Source: Verrucomicrobiota bacterium (GTDB lineage: Bacteria; Verrucomicrobiota; Verrucomicrobiia; Limisphaerales; JADLHS01). From it: a DNA stretch of 64,000 nt. Below, piece after piece: positions 8,742 to 17,525 of this stretch; the stretch's first letter is position 1, and each line of letters opens with the position of its first letter. The stretch covers positions 1 through 64,000 of the forward strand of contig JAKQDQ010000093.1 in the NCBI GenBank assembly GCA_029573725.1, read 5' to 3'. Under the pieces are notes generated by a model. That model saw only the letters and a program-made list of their open reading frames with translations, was not told the DNA's origin and did no database searches. The position numbers and the translations under genes are program-made.

Positions 8742-8905
8742 CCGGGTCGGCCGCGGCAGCTGGCAAGTCCCGGCGGCGAGGTCCCCCCAGGCTTGCGTCC
8801 GTTCCCGGCCCCGATACCGGCTCCGCCGCAATCCCGCCACTGTCTTCCTCCAGCCGGAGAGTTCCTGCACCCGCTTTCGGAGCCGCGGGCTGATCCGGTA
8901 ACTCG
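8742..8905 (-). pseudogene. Decayed IS5-type transposase, C-terminal remnant
   Basis: Minus-strand translation gives YRISPRLRKRVQELSGW, then KTVAGLRRSRYRGRERTQ. This matches the pattern of IS5-family transposase ends (Q-R-x-R-K-R-x-E-E-x-F-G-W-x-K-T-x-x-G-L-R-K-x-R-x-R-G-x-E). Only about 55 residues remain and the expected hydrophobic tail is altered. No IS ends or upstream catalytic part are seen in 8545-9068, and the rest of that gap holds no gene. Confidence 0.65.
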
Positions 8906-9068
8906 CCGGCCCGGTGGCGCGATCATCCGGTCCCGGCGCGTTCACGCCCTTCGTGCATGCCACACGCGGCGCGGATTCCACCGGCCGGGTGCGAGGTTTG
9001 CCACGCATGGATTTCATTTGCAAGCAACTCAGCCCGTTCAAATTCGCATGGGCTTTGGCAACCACCCG

Positions 9069-10181
9069 CTAGCGCTTCAAGTTTTGCGGGTTGAGCGGCT
9101 TCAGATCCCTGACCACAAACAAGCCGTCTTTGCGGATCAACTCCCCATCGAACCACACCTCGCCCCCGCCCCATTCCTTGCGCTGAATCAGCACCATGTC
9201 CCAATGCACCGCGCTGCGATTCCCATTGTCCGCAATGCCATAGGCCTGCCCCGGAGTGAAGTGCAGGGAACCGGCGATCTTTTCGTCGAACAAAATGTCG
9301 CACATCGGATTCAGGATGTAGGGATTGAACCCCAGGGAAAACTCGCCGACGTACCGCGCGCCCGGATCGGTGTCGAGAATTTCATTCAAGCGCCTGGTGT
9401 TGTTGCTCGTCGCCTTGATGATTTTGCCGTCCTTGAATTCCAAACGAACGTTTTCAAACTTCGTGCCCGCATAGAGGGTTGGCGTGTTGTACTGGATGAC
9501 GCCGTTGACCGAATTCCTGACCGGGCAGGAAAACACCTCTCCGTCGGGAATGTTCAAAATGCCTTCGCACATCTTTGCCCCGATCCCCTTGATGCTGAAG
9601 GTCAGGTCCGTGCCGGGCGCTTTGAGATGCACACGGTCGGCCCTCTGCATGCGCTTGAGCAGCGGCCGCATGGCCCGGGCCATGCGGCGGTAGTCCATGG
9701 TGCAGACCGCAAAGTAAAAATCCTCGAACGCTTCGGTGCTCATCCCCGCACTCTGCGCCATGCTGGGCGTGGGCCAGCGCAACACCACCCAGCGGGTTTT
9801 CTCGACCCGCTGATTCAACACCGGCCGGAGGATCCGCGAGTAAAGGGCCATGCGTTCATTCGCCACATCAACGTTCTCACTGCTGTTGTCCGCCCCGCGG
9901 ATGGCGATGTAACAATCCATCTTCTTCATCCGGGCCAGCTCCAGGTCACGGGTCAGCGCCGCATGCGCTTGATCCGTGCCGCGCAACACCTCGCGCGTCA
10001 CCCGCGAATGGCGCACATCAATCAACGGCGTGCCCCCGGCGGTCCGGACGGCGCGCAGCAAGGCGACACTCATGGCGTCGGGCACATCCGTAACGTCAAT
10101 CAGCACGCGGTCGCCCTTTTTAACGCGGCAGGAGTAGTTGATCAGAAGACTGGCCAGCTTGGTATAGCGCGGATCACTCAT
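9069..10181 (-). CDS. M29-family metallo-aminopeptidase
   Basis: A 370-residue protein of the thermophilic (AmpS/AmpT, M29) aminopeptidase family, which removes N-terminal residues from peptides in the cytoplasm using two metal ions. It begins MSDPRYTKLASLLINYSCRV, matching the usual N-terminus. Conserved C-terminal segments are present: VRNSVNGVIQYNTPTLYAGT, GEFSLGFNPYI, then the metal-site region with GIADNGNRSAVHWDMVLI. The ATG at 10181 was chosen although it lacks a strong ribosome-binding site, because the longer open frame upstream has no family similarity. It is divergent from the propeller gene at 10390. Confidence 0.88.
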   Translation of the reverse strand: MSDPRYTKLASLLINYSCRVKKGDRVLIDVTDVPDAMSVALLRAVRTAGGTPLIDVRHSRVTREVLRGTDQAHAALTRDLELARMKKMDCYIAIRGADNSSENVDVANERMALYSRILRPVLNQRVEKTRWVVLRWPTPSMAQSAGMSTEAFEDFYFAVCTMDYRRMARAMRPLLKRMQRADRVHLKAPGTDLTFSIKGIGAKMCEGILNIPDGEVFSCPVRNSVNGVIQYNTPTLYAGTKFENVRLEFKDGKIIKATSNNTRRLNEILDTDPGARYVGEFSLGFNPYILNPMCDILFDEKIAGSLHFTPGQAYGIADNGNRSAVHWDMVLIQRKEWGGGEVWFDGELIRKDGLFVVRDLKPLNPQNLKR

Positions 10182-10389
10182 AAATAAACACAGCCATCCT
10201 AGGAGCGATTCACCAATTGTCGAGCCGGAGATGGCAGCGCCACCGCTCCGTTTCGCGTCGTGAAGACATCTGTGAAGATATTGCTGGCATCGAACTCCGG
10301 CTGCGCTAACTTCCCCGGCACCGGACGGTCCGACCAGCCAACCCGCAGGAGCGGCCCCGGCCGAAAAATGAACGCGTAACCCGACTCCG

Positions 10390-12297
10390 ATGAAAAAATC
10401 CCGTCTTGGAAAAATAACCTTGCTGGTGCTGCTGGGCAGCCTGGCCCTGCCGGACCTGCGCACCTTCGGCCAGGGATCAACATTCACGTATCAAGGGCGG
10501 CTGACGGTCAACGGCGACCCGGCCACCGGCCTGTTTGACCTGCGGTTTGCCCTGTTCAACAGCGCCCAGGCCGGCAGTCAGGTGGGTGGTCCCCTCACCC
10601 TCGCCCCGACGGGGGTCACCAACGGCCTGTTCCAGGTGGACCTCACGTTTGGTGCCGCCAGTTTCGACGGCGGCGCGCGCTGGCTGGAAATCAGCGCGCG
10701 CGCCACCGGCAGCACCAACGCGTTCACCACCCTGACGCCGCGCCACGCCGTGAATGCCACGCCGTACGCCGTCCGCGCGGCGTTCTTTTCCGGCCCGCTA
10801 AACGCCACCAACCTGACCGGTACAATCTCCGATGCGAGCTTGTCGGCCAATGTTCCGTTGCTCACCAACACCGCCGTCTTTCTGCGCACCGTGGTGGCGT
10901 CCAACTTCGTCGGCAACGGATCTGGTTTGACCAACCTCGCCGCCACGAACCTGATCGGTCAGGTCGCGGACGCGCAACTTTCCGCCAACATTCCCCGCCT
11001 GAACGCGCCGAACAATCTCTTCCAGGGCGCCGTCACCGCCGCCAGTTTTTCAGGTCACGGCGGCGGACTCACCAATGTGCCGGGCCGGATTTTTGAAGTC
11101 ATTCCCACAGGCAACAACATCCAGGCCGTGGCCAACACCGGCTACCTGGCCACCAACGATACCGTCCCCGTGGTGGTGACCTTGCCGGTCACGTCCAACA
11201 TCCGGGTGGGCGAAACCGTGCGGGTTTCGGCCAGCGGAGCCGGAGGCTGGACGATTGCCCAGCACGCGAACCAGACCATCCTCATCGCCAATCTGCCCAC
11301 CAGTTTTCATACGAGCTGGACAACCAACGACAGCCCGCGCGCCTGGAAGGCCATCACCGCTTCCGCCGACGGCAGCAAAATGGCCGCGGTGGTCAACGGC
11401 GGGCAGATTTACACCTCGGGAAATTTCGGAACCACTTGGACGCCGCGCGCCATGACCGCCAACTGGAGTGCCATCGCGACTTCGGCCAGCGGCACGCAGC
11501 TGGCCGCCACGGTTGCGGGCAGCGGCTACGTTTACACCTCAACGGATTCGGGCCTCAATTGGAGTCAGCGAAACTCGTCCGGACTCCGCAATTGGACGGG
11601 GATCGCCTCGTCGTTGGATGGCTCGCGTCTCGTGGCCTGTGCGGCGGGCAGCCCGAACGGCGGCCTTGCCGTCTCGATCAATTCCGGCGCGACCTGGACG
11701 TTTTTGAACAACGCAATTTCCTGGAGCGGTGTCGGCTCTTCCGCTGACGGGATGAACCTGATCGCCGTGGCCCAGGGGGTGGGCATCTACGTCTCCAATA
11801 ACGGCGGCGTGACCTGGACCAACCGCGCCGGCGCCAAATCGTGGACCTGCGCCACCGTCTCCGCTGATGGCAGCGTAATGGCCGCCGGCAGTTTCAGCGG
11901 GGACATCCAGGTTTCCACGGACTTCGGGCGGAACTGGCTGCCCGGCGCGCCGACCCTGAACTGGGCCGGCGTGGCCTGTTCCGCGGACGGAGCACGCCTG
12001 GTCGCCGTGGCGAACGGTGGTGGCGTCTTTCTCTCGAACGACTCCGGCACGACCTGGCTGCCGCGCAACAACCTGGGCACCGGCCTGGCTTATACGGGGG
12101 CGGCCGTCTCGGCGGACGGGGCGACGCTGGCCGCCGTCGCCAGCGCGGGGCAGATCTATGTGGCGTCGAAAACTAGCACCACCCCGGGCACCGCGGGGGC
12201 ACTGGTGGGCGCGCGCCTCGCGGCGGTGGAATTGCAGCACCTCGGCAACGGAGTGTTCATGCCCATCAGCTTTGCCGGCAACATCCGGGCGAGGTAA
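10390..12297 (+). CDS. Secreted tail-fibre-like protein with seven-bladed propeller
   Basis: A 635-residue protein with a signal peptide (KITLLVLLGSLALPDLRTFG). Residues about 30-135 form a beta domain ending in TPRHAVNATPYAVRA, known from secreted planctomycete/verrucomicrobial proteins. Residues about 135-240 contain stalk repeats with FVGNGSGLTNL, as in phage tail-fibre-like proteins. From about 318 to 600 seven repeats of about 40 residues follow, each with W-x-A/G-I/V-A, S-A-D-G, an A-V-A/V core and IYxSxxxGxxWxxR. This is the BNR/sialidase-type pattern, so a seven-bladed beta-propeller is expected. No catalytic residues of sialidases are evident. It is probably a surface or secreted binding protein; the ligand is unknown. 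Confidence 0.8.
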   Translation: MKKSRLGKITLLVLLGSLALPDLRTFGQGSTFTYQGRLTVNGDPATGLFDLRFALFNSAQAGSQVGGPLTLAPTGVTNGLFQVDLTFGAASFDGGARWLEISARATGSTNAFTTLTPRHAVNATPYAVRAAFFSGPLNATNLTGTISDASLSANVPLLTNTAVFLRTVVASNFVGNGSGLTNLAATNLIGQVADAQLSANIPRLNAPNNLFQGAVTAASFSGHGGGLTNVPGRIFEVIPTGNNIQAVANTGYLATNDTVPVVVTLPVTSNIRVGETVRVSASGAGGWTIAQHANQTILIANLPTSFHTSWTTNDSPRAWKAITASADGSKMAAVVNGGQIYTSGNFGTTWTPRAMTANWSAIATSASGTQLAATVAGSGYVYTSTDSGLNWSQRNSSGLRNWTGIASSLDGSRLVACAAGSPNGGLAVSINSGATWTFLNNAISWSGVGSSADGMNLIAVAQGVGIYVSNNGGVTWTNRAGAKSWTCATVSADGSVMAAGSFSGDIQVSTDFGRNWLPGAPTLNWAGVACSADGARLVAVANGGGVFLSNDSGTTWLPRNNLGTGLAYTGAAVSADGATLAAVASAGQIYVASKTSTTPGTAGALVGARLAAVELQHLGNGVFMPISFAGNIRAR

Positions 12298-12323
12298 CGC
12301 TCCTGAGAAACCAGCCGTGCAAG

Positions 12324-12600
12324 TCATTGGTTGGGAACGATTCGGCAGTTGAGGGACGCGGCCATGTTTTCGAGGCGTTGGAGCTTCTGGCGGCGCATTT
12401 TGACTTCCTCCTGGGCGAAGATTACCGGGTGGAACGGCTGTTGGGATTTGAGCCGGTGTCAGAGGATGCGCGCCAATTGATGCGCCATGGCGGTGATGGC
12501 CTTGGGTACGCGCAGGCGGGCCTTCCCTCTCCGGTAGAGATCGCCAAAGTAGTTCTTGGTCTGTCGGGACAGATCCCCAGCCCTTGCGAGCACCAAGAGT
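12324..12600 (-). pseudogene. Decayed IS110-type transposase, C-terminal remnant
   Basis: The minus strand encodes NYFGDLYRRGKARLRVPKA, then ITAMAHQLARIL, an in-frame TGA, and then FAQEEVKMRRQKLQRLENMA before a final stop at 12324. This resembles the end of IS110/IS116-type transposases (A-x-A-H-K-L-A-R-I-x-Y motif followed by a charged helix). The internal stop and missing N-terminal part show it is dead. The family assignment is from motif memory only. Confidence 0.6.
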
Positions 12601-12863
12601 TTGTTCAGTGCGCCTTTGCGGCATTGCACCTTGGCGCCTTTGCGTTTCTTTTTTTATCGCCAAGACGGCAAGACATTCAGAACAGCCACAAAGAGGCACA
12701 AAAGCCACAAGCACTTTTCTGTTGAACCATTTCCTGCCCAGCACAAAGCTCGATGAAATGAGTGGTTCGAAGGGTGTGCCGCGCAGAGAGGATTGGGCGC
12801 ACGCTTGAGGCTGGCTTCGACTTCCGGGTTCGGACGTGCAGTAATGCCGGGAATCGAAGACTT
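12601..12863. other. Intergenic, no gene recognised
   Basis: This stretch lies between the transposase remnant and the first palindrome and has T-rich and A-rich patches. Open frames here lack any recognisable domain. Confidence 0.4.
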
Positions 12864-12922
12864 GGCAGGGGAATGTTCGGCAAGGGAATGAGTTCCATTC
12901 CCCTGACAATCATTCCTCTGCC
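12864..12922. repeat. Palindromic GGGGAATG repeat element
   Basis: The element opens with GGCAGGGGAATG and closes with CATTCCTCTGCC, its near-perfect complement. An inner pair, AGGGAATG and CATTCCC, surrounds a central AGTTC. The whole can fold into a nested hairpin of about 59 bases. It looks like a dispersed intergenic repeat; the rest of the genome is needed to confirm that. Confidence 0.65.
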
Positions 12923-12956
12923 GATCCGGTGGTTTGGTGAGCGGCTCTTGAAACAC

Positions 12957-13020
12957 CTCGCCTCACAGAGCGGTGATAAATCCACCGCACTCCAGACGCT
13001 GCGCGATCGGCCGGGCGCGA
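12957..13020. repeat. Second short palindromic repeat
   Basis: GCGGTGATAAATCCACCGC near 12970-12988 is a perfect 6-bp stem with a 7-base loop, followed by CACTCCAGACGCTGCGCG. I recall the motif type (a GATAAATC loop in a GC stem) as an intergenic repeat of this group. Its presence next to the previous palindrome suggests a repeat-rich spacer. Confidence 0.45.
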
Positions 13021-13126
13021 ATCCGTGCTGCCGCTCCCCAGTCAAGGCGATGGGTCCGGTGTTTGCAGTGGCACCGGAATACTCTCCCCAGTAAACCGCG
13101 GACGTCACGGGTTCAGCGACTCACTT

Positions 13127-13221
13127 CAACGGCCGTGTATCCCGCAGCCCGCCATGCCCCGTCCCAAATAAACCGGCGCTTGCTCGCGGCGAACTGCGGG
13201 ATACACTGCTTGAAGTTAGGC
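13127..13221 (+). other. attC-like recombination site
   Basis: GTGTATCCCGCAG (13135-13147) and CTGCGGGATACAC (13195-13207) are perfect 13-base inverted repeats. On the 5' side lies CTTCAAC and on the 3' side TTGAAGTTAGGCC, which contains a core GTTAGGC fitting the GTTRRRY consensus of integron attC sites. The length (about 95 bases) and the position 17 bases before an AT-richer orphan gene also fit. The 5' core box matches RYYYAAC at only 6 of 7 positions, and no integrase gene is in the window. Confidence 0.45.
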
Positions 13222-13237
13222 CACTCGACACGCTCAG

Positions 13238-13837
13238 ATGAACAGCGCGCTTTCACTTTTGATTCAGGTCGGCGTCTTAGCAGGGCTGGTTACCACGTTC
13301 CTCGTTCCCTGTCTCATTGCAGACTATTGGTTCGGGCTTCGCCGTCCTTGGCCGATGCTTGTCGGCGTTGGCACGTTAGCCATGGCACTGTTCGCAGCAT
13401 ATCGTTGGCTGATTCGTTCACAACGCAAGGAGCGAGAGGTTTTGTCCAGCAGCCAGCATGAGGTGTTTGGTGAGGTGCGACGCCTTAGAGATCATTGGGA
13501 GGCTTCTTCCGCGCTTACACCGAGCGTGCCAAGTATTGAGATCTGGGGCGAGTCCACATCGCCATCTGATGCGCAAACATCTGCATTTGTAGCCATTCGA
13601 GAGCGTCATTCCGAGTTGGTTACTCGTGCAGTCGAGGCTGCCCGCACATCGTTTTCTTTTCTGGATTTCATCCTGTCTCCTCAAGACGTTCATTTGGACA
13701 GCATCTATTTGTCGGCGGATGGGGTTGGTTCATTCGACTTATGCTTTTCTGTTCCTGCCCATGAGCGGCAGTTGCCTTGGGGATTCACAGCGCAGTTTGT
13801 TGACTTCGCTGTAGATGAGATTTCTGACAATCATTGA
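13238..13837 (+). CDS. Hypothetical two-helix membrane protein, cassette-like
   Basis: A 199-residue protein with two N-terminal transmembrane segments (about 5-28 and 38-57: LLIQVGVLAGLVTTFLVPCL and MLVGVGTLAMALFAAYRWLI). A charged linker and a soluble C-terminal half of about 125 residues with no recognised domain follow. GC is visibly lower than in neighbouring genes and the codon choice differs, as in integron cassettes. An attC-like site lies just upstream. No second attC is clear after the stop. No function can be assigned. Confidence 0.65.
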   Translation: MNSALSLLIQVGVLAGLVTTFLVPCLIADYWFGLRRPWPMLVGVGTLAMALFAAYRWLIRSQRKEREVLSSSQHEVFGEVRRLRDHWEASSALTPSVPSIEIWGESTSPSDAQTSAFVAIRERHSELVTRAVEAARTSFSFLDFILSPQDVHLDSIYLSADGVGSFDLCFSVPAHERQLPWGFTAQFVDFAVDEISDNH

Positions 13838-14235
13838 GTGGCCTCCTAAGAAACAAGGATCAGATCTGAAGCCTGTTTTTATTGGGGATTTTGCTGGTCG
13901 TGTTTTGTGAGCGCGGCGTTGCTGTTAATACAAAAAGACCGGGCCTGGGTTTGCAAAAAATCGCACGCGGCTGAAGCAGCCAATCCAGTTGTGGCACCGG
14001 AGGCGGGCCGCAGGATCCAAACGCCAGTGATCCATCTCGTAATCGGGGTCGTGCCGCGTCCCTCAAGGTTCACGCCCGCCGCCAGTGACCGGGTCCGCTC
14101 CTGCGGGGCCAAGCTCCGGAACGGGTTCAACAGAACCCCAGTGGCAGGCCGGGGTACTTTGCCGACCACCGGCCATTCCTGACTTAAAACACAAGCGCTC
14201 CGAACACAAGCGACGCCCGAGGAAAGAAAAGTTTC
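13838..14235. other. Intergenic, no gene recognised
   Basis: About 400 bases between the cassette-like gene and the end of mazG. Open frames on both strands have no family resemblance. No second attC-like hairpin or clear terminator is seen. Confidence 0.45.
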
Positions 14236-14925
14236 TCACGACATTGCTCCGCGTCCGACGCGGTTGGTTCGCTGACCACGCGCTATTTCCTGGCGACGCC
14301 ACTGGTGTTCGCGCCGCTTGGTTTCCCGGGCCAGCAGGGTTTCCGCAGTCCAGCCCCGGGCCTGCGCGTAGGCCACCAAGGCGAACAACTCCCGCGCCAA
14401 TGCCGGCTGGGTCGGGCGGCGGGCGAATGCGGTATCCCGGGCCAATCCCGCCTTGCGCGCCTTCTTCACCAGCTTCTCCGCGCGCAACAGCGCCGGCAGA
14501 TGTCTGGGGATGCCGTCCAGGGCCGAGGGGCGTTCGTGGCGGGTGCCCCTTTTCTCGGCGGTTTTGATGCGCTCCCAATTGGCCCAAACTTCGTCCACGT
14601 TCCTGACCTTCGTGGTGCCGAAAACGTGCGGATGCCGGCGGATCAATTTGTTCACGAGCCGGCGCACCACCAGCTCGAAGTCGAACGCGCCGCGTTCACG
14701 CGCCAGTTGACAGTGAAACACCACCTGCAGCAGAACGTCCCCGAGCTCCTCGATCATTTCCTGATCATCCCGCGCCTCGATGGCGTCAATCAGTTCATAC
14801 ACCTCCTCGATGGCGTGCCGGCGCAACGTCAGGTGCGACTGCTCGCGGTCCCACGGGCAGCCCTGCGGGGAACGCAACCGCGCCATGACGGACAAGAGGT
14901 CATTGATTGCTTGTTTGCGTGCCAT
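14236..14925 (-). CDS. mazG: Nucleoside triphosphate pyrophosphohydrolase
   Basis: MazG splits NTPs or dNTPs to monophosphates and pyrophosphate, clearing abnormal nucleotides and affecting ppGpp levels. The N-terminal domain shows RLRSPQGCPWDREQSHLTL, then the metal-binding helices EEVYELIDAIEARDDQEMIE and ELGDVLLQVVFHCQLA. RRHPHVFG follows. The protein (229 residues) is close to, though a little shorter than, E. coli MazG. The start at 14925 (MARKQ) was chosen over 14955 because family members begin there. It follows proB on the same strand with a 69-base gap, so the two may be co-transcribed. Confidence 0.92.
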   Translation of the reverse strand: MARKQAINDLLSVMARLRSPQGCPWDREQSHLTLRRHAIEEVYELIDAIEARDDQEMIEELGDVLLQVVFHCQLARERGAFDFELVVRRLVNKLIRRHPHVFGTTKVRNVDEVWANWERIKTAEKRGTRHERPSALDGIPRHLPALLRAEKLVKKARKAGLARDTAFARRPTQPALARELFALVAYAQARGWTAETLLARETKRREHQWRRQEIARGQRTNRVGRGAMS

Positions 14926-14994
14926 AAAATCAGGGTTCGGGGCGGCCCGGGGCAATGCGGCACGGCGTCCGGCGACGGCACGGGACCGGCCGCC

Positions 14995-16071
14995 TCATAA
15001 CAGGACCAGGTCGTTGCGGTGAACCAGCTCGGACTTGGGCAACTGCCGGGCGCGGATGGCGGCCGAGGCGAATCGCGTAATGCCGCGCGCAAACTCGAGT
15101 CCATCCGGATCACAGATCCGCACCACGTCCCCGGCTTCAAACTCCCCTTCGCAACGCGTAACGCCCGGGGGCAACAAGCTTTTACCGGCCAACCGCAGCG
15201 CCTGTTTGGCGCCGGCGTCCACCACGAGCGCGCCTTTGGGGTGGTGGAAAAAGGCGATCCAGCGTTTGCGCCCGCGCAAGCGTCCTTCGCGCGCAACGAA
15301 CCACGTGCCTTCCTCGTCGCCCGCCAGGATGCCGGCCAGCACCTGGCGCTTGCGCCCCGAGGCAATCACCAACGGAATGCCGGAGCGCACGACGATCTTG
15401 GCCGCCTGAATTTTTGTCGCCATGCCGCCCACCGCCGTGTCGCTGGTGGTGCCGCCCGCCAGTTTTTCCAGCTCGGCGTCCACCCGTTTGATGACGGGAA
15501 TGACCCGGGCGTGCGGCGTGCCGAAATTTTTGATCACCCCGTCCACCGACGTCAAAATCACCAACAAATCCGCCGGCAGCAAAGTCGCCACGAGCGCGGA
15601 CAGCGTGTCGTTGTCCCCCACTTTGATTTCGGTGAAGGACACGGTGTCATTCTCGTTGACGATGGGCACGACGCCGTGGCGCAGCAGGGTGACGAGTGTG
15701 TTGCGGGCGTTCAAATAACGTTCGTGATGTTCCAGATCGTCGTGCGTCAACAACACCTGGGCCACAACCAGCTGGTGCCGGGCGAACAATTTTTCGTACG
15801 CCGCCATCAGCCGTGATTGTCCCACCGCGGCGCAGGCCTGCTTGTCGGCGAGTTGCGCCGGACGCGCTTTAAAGCCGAGGGCGCCCATGCCGGCGCCGAC
15901 TGCGCCGCTGGTGACCAGCACGACCTCGCGCCCCGCCTGGCGCAATGCCGCCACCTGGGCGACCAGTTGTTCGAGTTGCGCCGGATCCAGCTGCTTCCGG
16001 TCATCGGTCAGAATGCCGGTGCCCAGCTTGACGACAAGCCGGGAGACGGGTTGGAGCGATTCCGAGCGCAC
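14995..16071 (-). CDS. proB: Glutamate 5-kinase
   Basis: First step of proline synthesis: phosphorylates glutamate using ATP. The amino-acid kinase domain opens with VVKLGTGILTDD and contains VTSGAVGAGMGALG, then NENDTVSFTEIKVGDNDTLS (glutamate/ATP site) and GGMATKIQAAKI. Residues from about 270 form the C-terminal PUA domain. The length of 358 fits the two-domain type. Its pathway partner proC is far away in the window (50916-51740) and proA is not in the window. mazG follows downstream. Confidence 0.95.
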   Translation of the reverse strand: MRSESLQPVSRLVVKLGTGILTDDRKQLDPAQLEQLVAQVAALRQAGREVVLVTSGAVGAGMGALGFKARPAQLADKQACAAVGQSRLMAAYEKLFARHQLVVAQVLLTHDDLEHHERYLNARNTLVTLLRHGVVPIVNENDTVSFTEIKVGDNDTLSALVATLLPADLLVILTSVDGVIKNFGTPHARVIPVIKRVDAELEKLAGGTTSDTAVGGMATKIQAAKIVVRSGIPLVIASGRKRQVLAGILAGDEEGTWFVAREGRLRGRKRWIAFFHHPKGALVVDAGAKQALRLAGKSLLPPGVTRCEGEFEAGDVVRICDPDGLEFARGITRFASAAIRARQLPKSELVHRNDLVLL

Positions 16072-16277
16072 GGCGGGTTGTTAGCAAACCGAACCGGCAG
16101 TGTCGAGACGGGACTGGGTCCGCTGCAATGCTTTGAAGCGCGTGCCAGGGATCACCGGTTTGAACTCCGGCCTTCCGCCCTGCCGCTCAATCTCTCCCCG
16201 GCCTGCTTGTGCCGCCCGAGCCAGCCGGTGCGGCTGGGAAAGGAGCTTCCTGCACCGGGGCCGGTGGAGCCCCCCGG

Positions 16278-17525
16278 CTAACGCCCGATGCGCACCAGCA
16301 CGCCGACCCCGGGAGCGAGTTTGAGTTCCAGGCGCTCCTGCTGCGTGCCGACCCAGCGGCGCGCGACCGGGTTGAAGACTTCGAGCGGGCCGCCACCGCG
16401 CAGTCCGATGGCCGCCGCCGACTGGTAATCCACGTTGACGACGACCGCGTGGGTCGCCTGCGCGGACCTGCCCGGCTTGCCGAAGACACCGAGCAGCACG
16501 CCGCGGGCGGGCCGGGGCGGCTGAAATTCCTCAGTCGGCAACGGCGGATCGAACTGGAACGCGCACCCGGTCGGCACCGCGACTGTTCCCGGCGGGAACA
16601 TGCCTGCATGATACACGCCGAGCGATTTCAAGGGCTGCAGTTCGGCGGCCATGAGGGCGAAATCATGGTTCAACAATTTCAGGACCGGATAGAGCGCGGT
16701 GGGGGTGCCGTCCGGGTTGGCAATGCCTCCGGTGTGCTTCGGCCAGCAGTACACGTAATACGAGATGCCTTGCGCCCCGTAAGCCAGCGTGGTGTAAACC
16801 AGAAAGCGCATTTCCTCCGCGTTCGGGACGCGCATCCCCGGCGTCCAGGTGGACGCTTGCACGATGTTCATGAACGGCACTTCCGCATCCAGGGCCGCCT
16901 GCCGGATCAACGCCAGATTGAGGAAATAATCCGGCAGGTCACCGTTCACGCTGAACTGGTAATGGTCGTAGCTGAGCAACGATGGATTGACCCGTTCAAT
17001 GAACTGTTGCAGGTGCTCCTGATAGGCGGGGACGGGGGCGCCGCGGTTGCCCAATTGCGCGTTGCTGGCGTAGGTGGGGAAGAGGTTAATGTAGGCCAGG
17101 TGCGCCGGATCCCGCCGGCGCAAGTAGGAAACCAGCTCGCCCAGCGCCACGAAATTGGTCGCATTGGGTTCGTCCGTGATGAAGTAGGAATACAGCGCGG
17201 GATGCCGCTTCACCCGCTGGATCAACGCATCCAGCTTCTCCCGGCGCACGGGATCATGCAGCACCGCCGGCGCCAGCAACTCATGTTGCAACTGCCCGCG
17301 CAACCCGTGTCGCGCCGCCACCTCCAGTTCCGCTTCTGTACACCAGACGAGGTTCCAGCCGCCCTCGGCCATTTGGCGCGCAACGCGATCGGTCAGGTTT
17401 GGTCCCGCCCAGTAGGTGACAATGGGAGTACCCACCCGCCAGGCTTTGGCCGCCGCGCCGGATTGCAGAAAACCGAGCGTCAGGATCAGGCCGGCGAGGG
17501 TGCGCATCAAGAGTCCGCAGTTCAT
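16278..17525 (-). CDS. Secreted glycoside-hydrolase-like TIM-barrel protein
   Basis: A 415-residue protein with a signal peptide (LAGLILTLGFLQSGAAA). The body reads like a TIM-barrel glycosidase: MAEGGWNLVWCTEAELEVAA, HPALYSYFITDEPNATNF (possible acid/base residues Asp-Glu), LLSYDHYQFSVNGDLPDYF, AYGAQGISYYVYCW. A small beta domain ends the protein (HAVVVNVDYQSA). This layout recalls GH42/DUF4434-type hydrolases but the family is not certain. A polysaccharide-degrading role is an inference. The next gene downstream on the same strand is proB after about 200 bases. Confidence 0.65.
   Translation of the reverse strand: MNCGLLMRTLAGLILTLGFLQSGAAAKAWRVGTPIVTYWAGPNLTDRVARQMAEGGWNLVWCTEAELEVAARHGLRGQLQHELLAPAVLHDPVRREKLDALIQRVKRHPALYSYFITDEPNATNFVALGELVSYLRRRDPAHLAYINLFPTYASNAQLGNRGAPVPAYQEHLQQFIERVNPSLLSYDHYQFSVNGDLPDYFLNLALIRQAALDAEVPFMNIVQASTWTPGMRVPNAEEMRFLVYTTLAYGAQGISYYVYCWPKHTGGIANPDGTPTALYPVLKLLNHDFALMAAELQPLKSLGVYHAGMFPPGTVAVPTGCAFQFDPPLPTEEFQPPRPARGVLLGVFGKPGRSAQATHAVVVNVDYQSAAAIGLRGGGPLEVFNPVARRWVGTQQERLELKLAPGVGVLVRIGR

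Noticed and set aside
8535-10187. 550-residue open frame on the plus strand
   Set aside because: It runs opposite the M29 aminopeptidase and through the transposase scar, and shows no domain. It is a shadow of GC-rich coding.
11539-12909. 456-residue minus-strand frame
   Set aside because: It covers the propeller gene, a transposase scar and a repeat in the opposite sense, so a single gene there makes no sense.
12978-13100. A second attC before the cassette-like gene
   Set aside because: The hairpin near 12970-12988 is short and lacks GTTRRRY or RYYYAAC boxes, so it was called a simple repeat.
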